A stretch of DNA of 64,000 bases from an uncultured Prevotellaceae bacterium (GTDB lineage Bacteria; Bacteroidota; Bacteroidia; Bacteroidales; Bacteroidaceae), in NCBI GenBank assembly GCA_902763615.1, contig CACWSX010000003.1, positions 62,001-126,000 of the forward strand, given 5' to 3'. The translations under genes were made by a program, and so were the position numbers. Position 1 is the stretch's first letter. The number at the start of each line of letters is the position of its first letter. Below are positions 46,866 through 54,885 of the stretch, piece by piece. The notes beneath the pieces were generated by a model, which searched no databases, was not told the DNA's origin, and worked only from the letters and a program-made list of their open reading frames with translations.

Positions 46866-48830
46866 TCAGCGCCAGCCGCCGCCACCAGGACCGCCGCCAC
46901 CAGGACCGAAACCGCCACCGCCAGAGTAAGACGAGAGACTGACGCTGCTACCGCCGCTGACAGTGGGATTGACATTGCCTGCACCGTCGAAGATGCTGGT
47001 GCCGCCGCTGACGGTAACGCCGCTCTTCAGAGTGGGTTGTGAGGTGCCGCTGACCACGAGGGAATTGCTGCCGCTGGCTGGTGTCTTAAAGGCAAAGGTC
47101 TCGCTGCCGACGGTGATGGCATACCAGGTATTCTTGCTCCACGACGAAGCCTGATAGCACGACTGCGAGAGTTGAGCACCACTCTCCAGTCCGCCGATGG
47201 CGATGATGGTGCCGCCCGTGACGTACAGTTTCTTCTGCTGCTCGCTGTTGGCATCGATGGCCACCTCAGGCGATGAAGCACCAATGGCATATACCAGTCC
47301 GCCTTTGATATACACGTTACCGTTGGCATCCATACCGTCGTTGCCCGTGGAGCGTGCATAGACATAGCCCCCACTGATAGTCAGGTCGCCCGAGCCGTTG
47401 GTATCGGTATTGTACGAAGCATTGATGGCATCGTCGCTGGCATTGACGGTCACCTGGCCGCCCGTGATATTGATCGAGGTCTTGCTCTCGATGCCTTCGC
47501 CGCCTGCACCGGTCGTGGTGACGCTGATGATGGCATTGTCGCTGATCGTGATAACGCCATCGACCTTGATGCCCTTGGGGGATGATTTGTAGTCGCTGTC
47601 GTAGCGATCCAACTGCTGCGACGAAGAGACGGTGGAGAGCGCGCCGCTCGATGAGGCGACGACGGCATTTCCTGAAGTCTTGATAATCATGGTGCCACCC
47701 GTGGCGGTAAAGTTACCATCGGCATTGACACCCTTGCCACCAGCACCTGTGCTGGTCAGGTTCATCGTGCCGCCGCTGATGGTGATATTCCCATCGGCTC
47801 CAAGACAGGCCGATGCCTTGGTCTTCAGTTTGGTGCTGTCCCACAGACCGCCGCCAGACGTCTTCACGGTAATGTCACCGCCGCTAATCTGCATGTCGCC
47901 CTCACACTTAACACCTTTGGCAGCATCGGCCGTGACAGCGATGTTGATGGTACCGCCGCTGATATAGATGTTACCACTGTCCTCATCCTCATGGTCGGTC
48001 GTTTCACCAGTGTTGGTATCGCCATCCAAGTCGCACTGGATGCCGTCGTCGGCTGTGCCGCTGATGCTTACGCTGCCACTCTCCATCAGGAAGAACTGCC
48101 CGCAGTTGATGCCGTCGCCGGCGGCAGAAGTCACGTTGATAGTTGCGTTCTTCAGCGTGATATACTCGCCGGTCTTGATACCGTGCTTGGTATTGCCGAC
48201 GACATTGAGTGTACCCTTCTGGGCAAACTCGGCGTGGCCCTTGATATAGAGACAGCCCTTTTGCGAACCGCCAACGGCATCGGTCAGGGTATTGACGGTG
48301 CCGGTCACCACCTTCACCTTGATGCGCTTGCCGTTTTGGATATGCACGGCAGCCCCGCTATATATAGGTGTCGTGTTGGTCAGCGTCAGGCCGTTCAGTT
48401 CTATCGTAGCCTTGTAGGAGCCCGACATGTAGAACTCGCCGTCGGTAGAGGAACCGCTGAGCGTATAGGTAATCTCGTCGGCTAAATCGCTGCTTTGGGC
48501 TAACGACACATGGGCGCCATCGACAACAGGCGTCACATATTGGGCCACATTGCCAGCCACTTTCACGCTGGCTGAGGTACCATTATAACTGACGGCGATA
48601 GCACCGTCGGTGACCTCGCTCTCATCGACGGTCATTGCATCGATATCGGCGAGGGTAAAGGTCTTACCCATAATGGTGAGCGAGGAGCCATCGGTAAAGT
48701 TCATCTCGCCCGTCTGAGTAGCAGGAAACTGGTAGGTGACGCTGCCCACCTTGACATTCAACGTCTGAGCCCGGCCAACAATCGTCAGCAGAAGGGCTAT
48801 CGTCAGGAATAAAGTTTTCTTCATGTTCAT
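46866..48830 (-). CDS. secreted Cthe_2159-like (DUF4353) pectin-binding beta-helix
   Basis: The 654 residues comprise a signal peptide (about 1-21), a short N-terminal domain (about 22-80) also seen in the small upstream protein, then a long right-handed beta-helix with repeats such as GDGINCGQFFLMESG, DDGIQCDLDGD, AAKGVKCEGDMQISGG and GNDGMDANGNVYIKGG. It ends in a Gly-rich GGGGFGPGGGGPGGGGWR. This matches the family of Clostridium thermocellum Cthe_2159, reported to bind polygalacturonate and cellulose with calcium. In this pectin locus, binding of (de-esterified) pectin is a natural role. Its ATG overlaps the upstream stop by 4 nt (ATGA) and a sensor kinase follows. Confidence 0.82.
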   Translation of the reverse strand: MNMKKTLFLTIALLLTIVGRAQTLNVKVGSVTYQFPATQTGEMNFTDGSSLTIMGKTFTLADIDAMTVDESEVTDGAIAVSYNGTSASVKVAGNVAQYVTPVVDGAHVSLAQSSDLADEITYTLSGSSTDGEFYMSGSYKATIELNGLTLTNTTPIYSGAAVHIQNGKRIKVKVVTGTVNTLTDAVGGSQKGCLYIKGHAEFAQKGTLNVVGNTKHGIKTGEYITLKNATINVTSAAGDGINCGQFFLMESGSVSISGTADDGIQCDLDGDTNTGETTDHEDEDSGNIYISGGTINIAVTADAAKGVKCEGDMQISGGDITVKTSGGGLWDSTKLKTKASACLGADGNITISGGTMNLTSTGAGGKGVNADGNFTATGGTMIIKTSGNAVVASSSGALSTVSSSQQLDRYDSDYKSSPKGIKVDGVITISDNAIISVTTTGAGGEGIESKTSINITGGQVTVNASDDAINASYNTDTNGSGDLTISGGYVYARSTGNDGMDANGNVYIKGGLVYAIGASSPEVAIDANSEQQKKLYVTGGTIIAIGGLESGAQLSQSCYQASSWSKNTWYAITVGSETFAFKTPASGSNSLVVSGTSQPTLKSGVTVSGGTSIFDGAGNVNPTVSGGSSVSLSSYSGGGGFGPGGGGPGGGGWR

Positions 48831-49201
48831 TTCACTACCATTTTATAGGTTCTGCTTTTGGTTTTCACGATATACACGCCCTTGTGCATTTGAGCCTTGT
48901 TCACCTTGTGACCCTGGAGATCATAGATCTCGGCCGCCTCATCCAAGGTGGCACTGGTGATTTCCTCAATGCCCGTGGCCGTCTCGTCAGAGGTTGAGAA
49001 ATACATCTTGCTTAAGTTCGAGAGAGTAAACTGCTGCGAACCGGCAGTCAGCGTGGTTCCACTGATGGTCAGCGTCAGCGATTCTACGGCCACCGAAGCC
49101 TTTGCCCCGTCGGTCGTCTCAAAGGTCAGGAAGGAATAATTATCAGCCTGCGCCGTCATTGTTCCGATCATTGCCATGAATAACAATAAAATCTTCTTCA
49201 T
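48827..49201 (-). CDS. small secreted protein with sorting-like tail
   Basis: From ATG 49201 (chosen for its signal peptide, MKKILLLFMAMIGTMTAQA; the in-frame ATG at 49279 lies upstream of the -7 box) it is 124 residues. It has one short beta-domain (SFLTFETTDGAKASVAVESLTL..LSKMYFST), also found at the N-terminus of the adjacent beta-helix protein, then the tail AEIYDLQGHKVNKAQMHKG...YKMVVK. It is essentially an export signal, one small domain and a sorting motif, and opens the six-gene operon. Function unknown; perhaps a surface partner of the beta-helix. Confidence 0.7.
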   Translation of the reverse strand: MKKILLLFMAMIGTMTAQADNYSFLTFETTDGAKASVAVESLTLTISGTTLTAGSQQFTLSNLSKMYFSTSDETATGIEEITSATLDEAAEIYDLQGHKVNKAQMHKGVYIVKTKSRTYKMVVK

Positions 49202-49238
49202 AATCGTGTAGTAGTTTGAAATTTTACTTTTCATGCTG

Positions 49239-49270
49239 CAAAAGTAATAAAAATACGGGCATCCGATAAA
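49239..49270 (-). promoter_or_regulatory. promoter of the beta-helix/two-component operon
   Basis: On the - strand TTTA (49270-49267), 20 nt, TACTTTTG (49246-49239), about 38 nt before the ATG at 49201. The pectin-regulon palindrome is absent here. Confidence 0.55.
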
Positions 49271-49312
49271 TATATTCAACGAACGCCCGTATTTGTTCAG
49301 CGAAAAAACTGC

Positions 49313-50968
49313 TTAGTAGTCGTAGAGCTGGATGTGGAGCAGTTTCCACTCCCCTACTTCGATGCGGGCGTGGCGGCCCTGATGCGTCTGGTCGCCGTTC
49401 TGGCGGCGGAGGTATCGCATCGTGCCGTCGTCGGCTATGGTGACTTCATCGACGGAAAGCAGACCGAGACGTTTGCCTTTGAAGCGTCTGGGAGCCTGCT
49501 GCCCTGCGGCTTTGCCTGCCTCAGCCAACTGGTCAGCAGCCGATTGCCCGACAAGGAAACCGTCCTCACCCAATTGTTTCTGACTGGATTGTTGTTTCTC
49601 CGTAGAGGTCATGAATTCGACGACCACACCGCTGCCCGCCAACAGATAGTCGTATTTGCCAAGGCGAATGAGCATGGCTCCGCCCTCGGGCCATGTGGTG
49701 CCATCATTGGCGCGGGGATCCCAAGGGAGCGTGAAGTAATGACGGCAGGTCACCACCACCCCGTCGTCGTCGATGATACGCTCACGGTCTGTCTGGTCGA
49801 AGAGGAGGCCGTATGAGGTGATGGAAGATGGATGATGGATGATGGAAGATGGGAGATGGATGATGGAATAGACCTGACGCAGCAAGTGATAGGCATTGGT
49901 CACCGAGGCAGCCTCGGCAGGCGTGGCCTGGTCGATGGCAAAGGGCGAGAAGCCGAGGGCCTGATGCTCGCCGAAGGCATAGAGGGCGCGCACGCCGCTG
50001 TTCTCGCAGCAACGGCTCTCGGGGATGAAGAGGCGGTTCTTGATCTTGCCACCATCCTGCGGGCGGAGGGGCATGGCATACTGGGCGCACCACGATTTGA
50101 AACCCGTGTCGTAGATGTCGGGAGCCAGCAGGTCGATGCTCGGCGCACCCTCGTGCCAGAAGTCGACGAGGTGGGCCAACGGACCTGCCGACGGATACTC
50201 GCCGGGACGGCGCCCACGGCTGTTCATCGCTGCATTCACATAGAGCGGCATGTCATGTATCCCGCGAGCTGCCTTGGCCAGATGCTCCACGTAGCGGGCA
50301 TAGTGCAGAGCCATGAACTTCTCATCGGCATACACATCCGAGCCATAGCGCTCAGCCCATTGCGACTGCCGGTAGACCTTCTCCGCCAGCGGCGAGTGGT
50401 CGCGTGCCGACTCCAGCATACCTATCTCGTTCTCTATCTGCATCATGACGACCACCTCGCGCTGCGGGTCACGCGCCTTGATATGCTGCATCAGCGCCGA
50501 GAAGGCCTTCAGATCGGCCTGCAGCACGTTGTCGCTGAAGCACGATGCTATCTCCAGGGGCTTACCATCGGCGGTCATCGCCCGCGGGAATCGCTTCGTG
50601 TCCTTTTTGAACCAACCAGGCGCATAACACGACATCGAGTTCTTCCACACGCCGAACCACAGGAACACCACGTGCAACTGCTCGCGCCTCGCCACATCGA
50701 TGGTGCGGTCGATGAGGGTGAAGTCGAATCGTCCCTCCTCCGGTTCCATCAGTTCCCAGTAGGCCGGCACGAGCACCGTGTTCAATCCCAGCGCCCTCAT
50801 CCGCGGCATCACCGCCTCGATGTCAGCCGCCGATGTGGCAGCCGAGTTACTCAGTTCTCCTCCCAGAATGGGGAAATCCATCATGGCCGCTGTCCGTTGG
50901 GCAGCAAGGGGCAACGTGCCCCAGACGGCCATAAGCGATAGTATCAGCAACAGTTTCTTTCTCATCAT
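49313..50968 (-). CDS. GH35-like beta-galactosidase (DUF5597 type)
   Basis: The 551 residues from ATG 50968 (50965 also possible) comprise a signal peptide (about 1-23, LPLAAQ), a clan GH-A TIM barrel with VPAYWELMEPEEG, the acid/base Glu in MMQIENEIGM and the nucleophile Glu in RLFIPESRCCE, then a C-terminal beta-domain of DUF5597 type. Likely removes beta-galactose from pectin side chains, though substrate is not proven. Upstream ATGs in the frame lie beyond the promoter and were rejected. A seven-unit heptamer array (49820-49868) lies inside the gene and adds an SIIHLPSSIIHHPSSITSYG stretch between the barrel and the C-terminal domain. Confidence 0.8.
   Translation of the reverse strand: MMRKKLLLILSLMAVWGTLPLAAQRTAAMMDFPILGGELSNSAATSAADIEAVMPRMRALGLNTVLVPAYWELMEPEEGRFDFTLIDRTIDVARREQLHVVFLWFGVWKNSMSCYAPGWFKKDTKRFPRAMTADGKPLEIASCFSDNVLQADLKAFSALMQHIKARDPQREVVVMMQIENEIGMLESARDHSPLAEKVYRQSQWAERYGSDVYADEKFMALHYARYVEHLAKAARGIHDMPLYVNAAMNSRGRRPGEYPSAGPLAHLVDFWHEGAPSIDLLAPDIYDTGFKSWCAQYAMPLRPQDGGKIKNRLFIPESRCCENSGVRALYAFGEHQALGFSPFAIDQATPAEAASVTNAYHLLRQVYSIIHLPSSIIHHPSSITSYGLLFDQTDRERIIDDDGVVVTCRHYFTLPWDPRANDGTTWPEGGAMLIRLGKYDYLLAGSGVVVEFMTSTEKQQSSQKQLGEDGFLVGQSAADQLAEAGKAAGQQAPRRFKGKRLGLLSVDEVTIADDGTMRYLRRQNGDQTHQGRHARIEVGEWKLLHIQLYDY
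49820..49868 (+). repeat. GATGGAN heptamer array inside the GH35-like gene
   Basis: Seven consecutive units: GATGGAA, GATGGAT, GATGGAT, GATGGAA, GATGGGA, GATGGAT, GATGGAA. The encoded residues (IHLPSSIIHHPSSITSY) look like an insertion between domains. Confidence 0.85.
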
Positions 50969-50997
50969 CGTTATATAATAGTAGTCGTTTCGCGGGG

Positions 50998-51029
50998 CAA
51001 AGTTAAGGAAAAAAAACGAAACCGCCAAG
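50998..51029 (-). promoter_or_regulatory. promoter of the GH35-like gene
   Basis: On the - strand CTTG (51029-51026), 20 nt, TAACTTTG (51005-50998), 30 nt before the ATG at 50968. Confidence 0.5.
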
Positions 51030-51140
51030 ACTTCCGGCCAGTCATGGTTAAAAAAATACAAAATCCACCTAAATATCCTGTAATTCTCAGTCTCCATCAT
51101 AAAATCCGATATTTGATATATGTAAAGGATTACGGAGTTT

Positions 51141-51299
51141 TTGGCTAAAAAAAGAATAAATATTGCATTGCTCTGTACCATCGTACAGGGCGTTTGGGCA
51201 TGGGACGGCAGCGGAACCAGCACCGACCCTTACAAGATTAAGAACAGTGCCGACTGGAAGCAGCTGGCCGACGAGCCCTCGCGTGCCCGCACATTCTAA
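51141..51299 (+). pseudogene. 5' remnant of a secreted surface-protein gene
   Basis: In the 344-nt gap between two - strand genes, a + strand frame reads LAKKRINIALLCTIVQGVWA (signal-peptide-like), then WDGSGTSTDPYKIKNSADW, a motif that opens many Bacteroidota surface adhesin-like proteins, before ending at TAA 51297-51299. There is no ATG (TTG at 51141) and nothing follows, so it is probably a decayed relic. Nothing else is seen in the gap besides the promoter of the GH35-like gene. Confidence 0.4.
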
Positions 51300-51349
51300 T
51301 GGACACACGGGGGATCGGAACGGAATGACCAAAACCGAATGAAGACATT

Positions 51350-53629
51350 TCAGCAACACCTGAATTCCAGATGCCACTGATCGACCACGATGTGCGCGTC
51401 AAGGGCACGGATGGTAAGTGTATGCTGCCCCGCAGAGAGATGCACCTTCTGCTCTCGGAGGGCCTGTCCACGAAGCACATTCTGTTTCCATCCTTCTGAG
51501 CGGAAGGGCTCTTTCAGATTGAAAATCACCGGTTCGCCACCATCAATGCTCACACCATAGCGCAGGTCACCGTTGTCATTCGGCTGCGTGGGGATCAGCG
51601 CCGTCTGCAGGACATAATCACCTTCTGTCTCCACCACAAAGCGATAAGTCAGCCAGCCGTCTTTCTGCAAGGCCACGGCATTCATGGAGTGACCCAGCAT
51701 CTGGATTGTTCTCGATCCTTGTGAGGCCTCAGCAAAGTCGCAGGCATTGGTGATGATCGGTAATGGATGCGGGGTGATGGCGGATGGGAGCAATTCGGCA
51801 TGTACATCGCCGAAGACCGGTAATTCTCTAGGGGCGGCATCCATCAAAAAGCGCCACTTGCCACCATTCATCTCGTTATAGCGCTGGGTGAGTGACCGTA
51901 TCTCCTCGAATGCACGATGACTATTTCTTGAATCAAGGATCTTGGTATTCATGGCTGCAGCAGCAAATACGGGATATTCGACAGCGGCAAAGAAAGCGTC
52001 TGCCAGTTCCGGACGCACATAAGGACGGATGGCGATGATATCCGCTTTCAGGTGCTCAAAAGCCGACAAGCGGTTAGCAGCCTCTATCGCCGTCAAAGGC
52101 ACTTCGCCCACTGGGGAGAGACCGCGGTTGTATTTCTTCTTGTCGAGTTCCACTTGTGTATATCCCATAAACTCCGGACGTCGTTCGCCACAGAGCCGAT
52201 AAAACTCATGCATCACAGGAAAGAGCCGCTGCCCTGCCTGCTCACCGAACTGCCGGCAGAGCCAGGCCCGATAATGCTCGTTAAGAGTCGAACCGTCCAC
52301 ACAGTCGATATTCCAGGCCAAATCGAGAAAGAGTTCCAGATCATAGCCGGCCACCTTCGGATCATGCACATTCACAATCCATAGTTTCCGCACATGGTGG
52401 TCGTAAGCTTCACGCATTTCGTTATATATCAGACCAGGCTGGGTGGTTGTCAACCAGAGATAATCGTGCGGACGCCCCCAGTAGGAGAGATGATAATAGA
52501 CGCCACCCCCACCCTGTCGCTGTTGTTCTATAGAATCCGATAGACGAGTGATATAGCCATAATTGTCGTCACACCACATCAGTGTCACATAGTCGGGTAC
52601 CTGCAGGCCTTTCTGATAGAGTTCCAACACCTCTTTATATGGCACGAACACCTGCATCTGCTTCTCAGGGGCGCCGATATACTTCCTGAGCAGTTGCTGC
52701 TGATCGTTGATCACCTGCTGCAGACCCTCCAGTTTCTCGTCCATGGTCTTATAGCCCTCCATCGAGCCGTCGTGGATACCACGCATGCCAATAGTGAACA
52801 TATTATTCTTAGAATGCCTGACTTCCTGCAATCGCTCAATCCAGTACTTCTGAACTTGTTCACGATTGACCTTGTAGTTAAAAGCCCCGCGCGCTTTCGC
52901 ATCCCACTCGTCCACATTATTCCGCAACAGCGGCTCGCAATGGGAGGTACCAATGATGATGCCACAACTATCGGCCATCGCCTTCGCCCCGGGAATCCTG
53001 AAAAAAGCTGTTGTGCCAGGATGCATAGCCGGCCATATGGCATTGGCCCTCAACCGTAATAGCAATTGGAAAACCTTCTTATAGGTCAGTGTCCCGATCT
53101 GGGTGTTGGGTGCTGGTTCAAACGTCTTACAGCTCCACGGGCGGAGGCTCCAGTCCTCATCGTTGAGGAAGATACCACGATATTCTACACTCGGGTGCTG
53201 TTCGGTCACGAAATCCTCATTGAGGGTCAGACGATCTTTCTTTTCAGGCACGACATCACCCCACCATACCCAAGGCGAGACACCAGCCATTCGTGACAGT
53301 TCCAACAGTCCGTAGGCCATGCCTCGTCCGTTGCAGCCCTCAATGATGATCTGCTCCCCTTTCACATAAAGCCGGAATCCGTCAGCAGGAAGGCTCTTAT
53401 TCTGCACCACCTGTACCTTTGCCTTCTGAGTGGCCACTGGCATCATGCCCGTTACTTGCAGCATATCACTCTTCCACATCTCTAAAGCAATCGTCAGCAC
53501 AGGCTCTGACTTCTTTGGCACCTGATAGCTGATGGGATGCACCCCGTCGAACCACACCACTAAGGCCTGGGCTTCCAACTGTAAGAAGAGAGCCAATACA
53601 ATCCAGATGGTGTGACGTATGCTTACCAT
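51350..53629 (-). CDS. GH115-family alpha-glucuronidase
   Basis: Removes (4-O-methyl)glucuronic acid side groups. From ATG 53629 it has 759 residues: signal peptide (about 1-22, LEAQA), N-terminal domain (about 25-160), then the GH115 barrel with YRGIFLNDEDWSLRPW, NAIWPAMHPGTTAF, IIIGTSHCEPLLRNN, IGMRGIHDGSM, LMWCDDNYGYI and YYHLSYWGRPHDYLW, and a C-terminal beta-domain (about 640-755). The start overlaps the upstream stop by 7 nt (ATGGTAA). Last gene of a four-gene operon. GH115 points to a glucuronate-decorated target such as xylan, arabinogalactan or a pectin side chain. Confidence 0.88.
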   Translation of the reverse strand: MVSIRHTIWIVLALFLQLEAQALVVWFDGVHPISYQVPKKSEPVLTIALEMWKSDMLQVTGMMPVATQKAKVQVVQNKSLPADGFRLYVKGEQIIIEGCNGRGMAYGLLELSRMAGVSPWVWWGDVVPEKKDRLTLNEDFVTEQHPSVEYRGIFLNDEDWSLRPWSCKTFEPAPNTQIGTLTYKKVFQLLLRLRANAIWPAMHPGTTAFFRIPGAKAMADSCGIIIGTSHCEPLLRNNVDEWDAKARGAFNYKVNREQVQKYWIERLQEVRHSKNNMFTIGMRGIHDGSMEGYKTMDEKLEGLQQVINDQQQLLRKYIGAPEKQMQVFVPYKEVLELYQKGLQVPDYVTLMWCDDNYGYITRLSDSIEQQRQGGGGVYYHLSYWGRPHDYLWLTTTQPGLIYNEMREAYDHHVRKLWIVNVHDPKVAGYDLELFLDLAWNIDCVDGSTLNEHYRAWLCRQFGEQAGQRLFPVMHEFYRLCGERRPEFMGYTQVELDKKKYNRGLSPVGEVPLTAIEAANRLSAFEHLKADIIAIRPYVRPELADAFFAAVEYPVFAAAAMNTKILDSRNSHRAFEEIRSLTQRYNEMNGGKWRFLMDAAPRELPVFGDVHAELLPSAITPHPLPIITNACDFAEASQGSRTIQMLGHSMNAVALQKDGWLTYRFVVETEGDYVLQTALIPTQPNDNGDLRYGVSIDGGEPVIFNLKEPFRSEGWKQNVLRGQALREQKVHLSAGQHTLTIRALDAHIVVDQWHLEFRCC

Positions 53630-54885
53630 TTGTCTTTTGTTTGAATCGTGTCTTCCCATCGGTGATCTTTCGGGAAGGGCTGTCCTCCCCAGGCTTTGAC
53701 CTGCGTCCAGGGTTGCGCTTCATCTGTCCAGAAAGGATGGTCAGCTGGCAGTCCGAGGGGCATGAAAGCCAATGAAGTCATATAGAGCGAACCATTGTTG
53801 GTATACCAATCGGCTGTCTCAGGCTGATGACCGCAGAAACCGATTGTCAGATACCCGCCTTCATTGAAATTCTCCTGAGTGTCGAACATGCGATGCAGCA
53901 CCTTTGTCAAGGCTGCTCGCACCTGTCCGTTGCTGAGATCAGATGGCAGCTTCTGATACCATGCCATCAGAGCCAGAGGTTGCATGGCTGCCATACGATA
54001 AGGTGTAGAACGGCCAATGACAGGAAAGGTTCCCTCAGGTGAGATGAAACGTTCGAGGATAATGGCAAACTTCTGGGCACGCTTCAAGGCGCGATCGTAA
54101 TACTTCTTATAATCGATGCGGGTATTAGCCCTGGCGTCGACCATAGCCTGAAGGGTCTCCAGATACATGGCATGAAACACATAGCTCGAATAGTAGTCGA
54201 AGGCGAACACAGGACCATCGGCATACCAGCCGTCGCCTACATACCACTCCTCAACCTTGCGACAGGCCGTGTTGACGCGGAACTCATCATACTGCGCTCT
54301 CGCCTTGGCCAGCAGACTCTCTATGGTTGATGAGAAGAGGAACCAGTTGGTGTAAGGCGGGTCTATTTTGCGCATACCCTGGAACTCCTTAATGTAACGC
54401 TGCTTAGTGACATCGTCGAGCGGAACCCACAACACATCCCAGGCTCGCAGAAACGATTCGGCGATATAGGCGGCATCCACCAGATTCTGTCCGGCCCTAC
54501 CCCAACAGAGATAATCTGGCGAACTAGGATCCACAGAGTTCTTATAGGCAGCAAGTGCCCATTGACGAAGTTGCCGGCGCTGCAAACCCTCTGGCGTGTC
54601 ATCGTCGGGCAGCGTAAGCCAGGGAGCGATGCCTGCCATCAGACGACCAAAGGTCTCCATATAGACTACACTGCGGTCACGGTTGTCGAACGATGGAGAG
54701 AACTCCGTTTTCATATTCTTCTGCAACTCGCCTCGCGACATATTCTCGAGTACCGGCTGTGCCATCTTGTAGGCCAGCGAACACCAGTATTCGCGGTCTG
54801 TCTGCTGTGGCTGCTTGACTTTTCTGGCAGCCTGTGCAGGTAATAGCAGCGAAATTGCTGCCAAAATTAGGATGATTTTTTTCAT
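53623..54885 (-). CDS. secreted DUF2264-family protein
   Basis: From ATG 54885 it has 420 residues: signal peptide (about 1-20, LPAQA), then a helical DUF2264 domain: WCSLAYKMAQPVLENM, RLMAGIAPWL, SFLRAWDVLW, NWFLFSSTIESLL, WYVGDGWYADGP, DYYSSYVFHAM, IGRSTPYRMAAMQPLALM, NNGSLYMTSLAFMPLGL. The all-helical toroid pattern suggests a glycoside hydrolase or lyase-like fold, but to my knowledge its activity is not established. Overlaps its upstream neighbour by 4 nt (ATGA) and GH115 by 7 nt. Confidence 0.8.
   Translation of the reverse strand: MKKIILILAAISLLLPAQAARKVKQPQQTDREYWCSLAYKMAQPVLENMSRGELQKNMKTEFSPSFDNRDRSVVYMETFGRLMAGIAPWLTLPDDDTPEGLQRRQLRQWALAAYKNSVDPSSPDYLCWGRAGQNLVDAAYIAESFLRAWDVLWVPLDDVTKQRYIKEFQGMRKIDPPYTNWFLFSSTIESLLAKARAQYDEFRVNTACRKVEEWYVGDGWYADGPVFAFDYYSSYVFHAMYLETLQAMVDARANTRIDYKKYYDRALKRAQKFAIILERFISPEGTFPVIGRSTPYRMAAMQPLALMAWYQKLPSDLSNGQVRAALTKVLHRMFDTQENFNEGGYLTIGFCGHQPETADWYTNNGSLYMTSLAFMPLGLPADHPFWTDEAQPWTQVKAWGGQPFPKDHRWEDTIQTKDKW

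Noticed and set aside
49832-50941. 369-codon frame antisense to the GH35-like gene
   Set aside because: The - strand frame carries the clan GH-A catalytic motifs; the antisense product is not recognisable.
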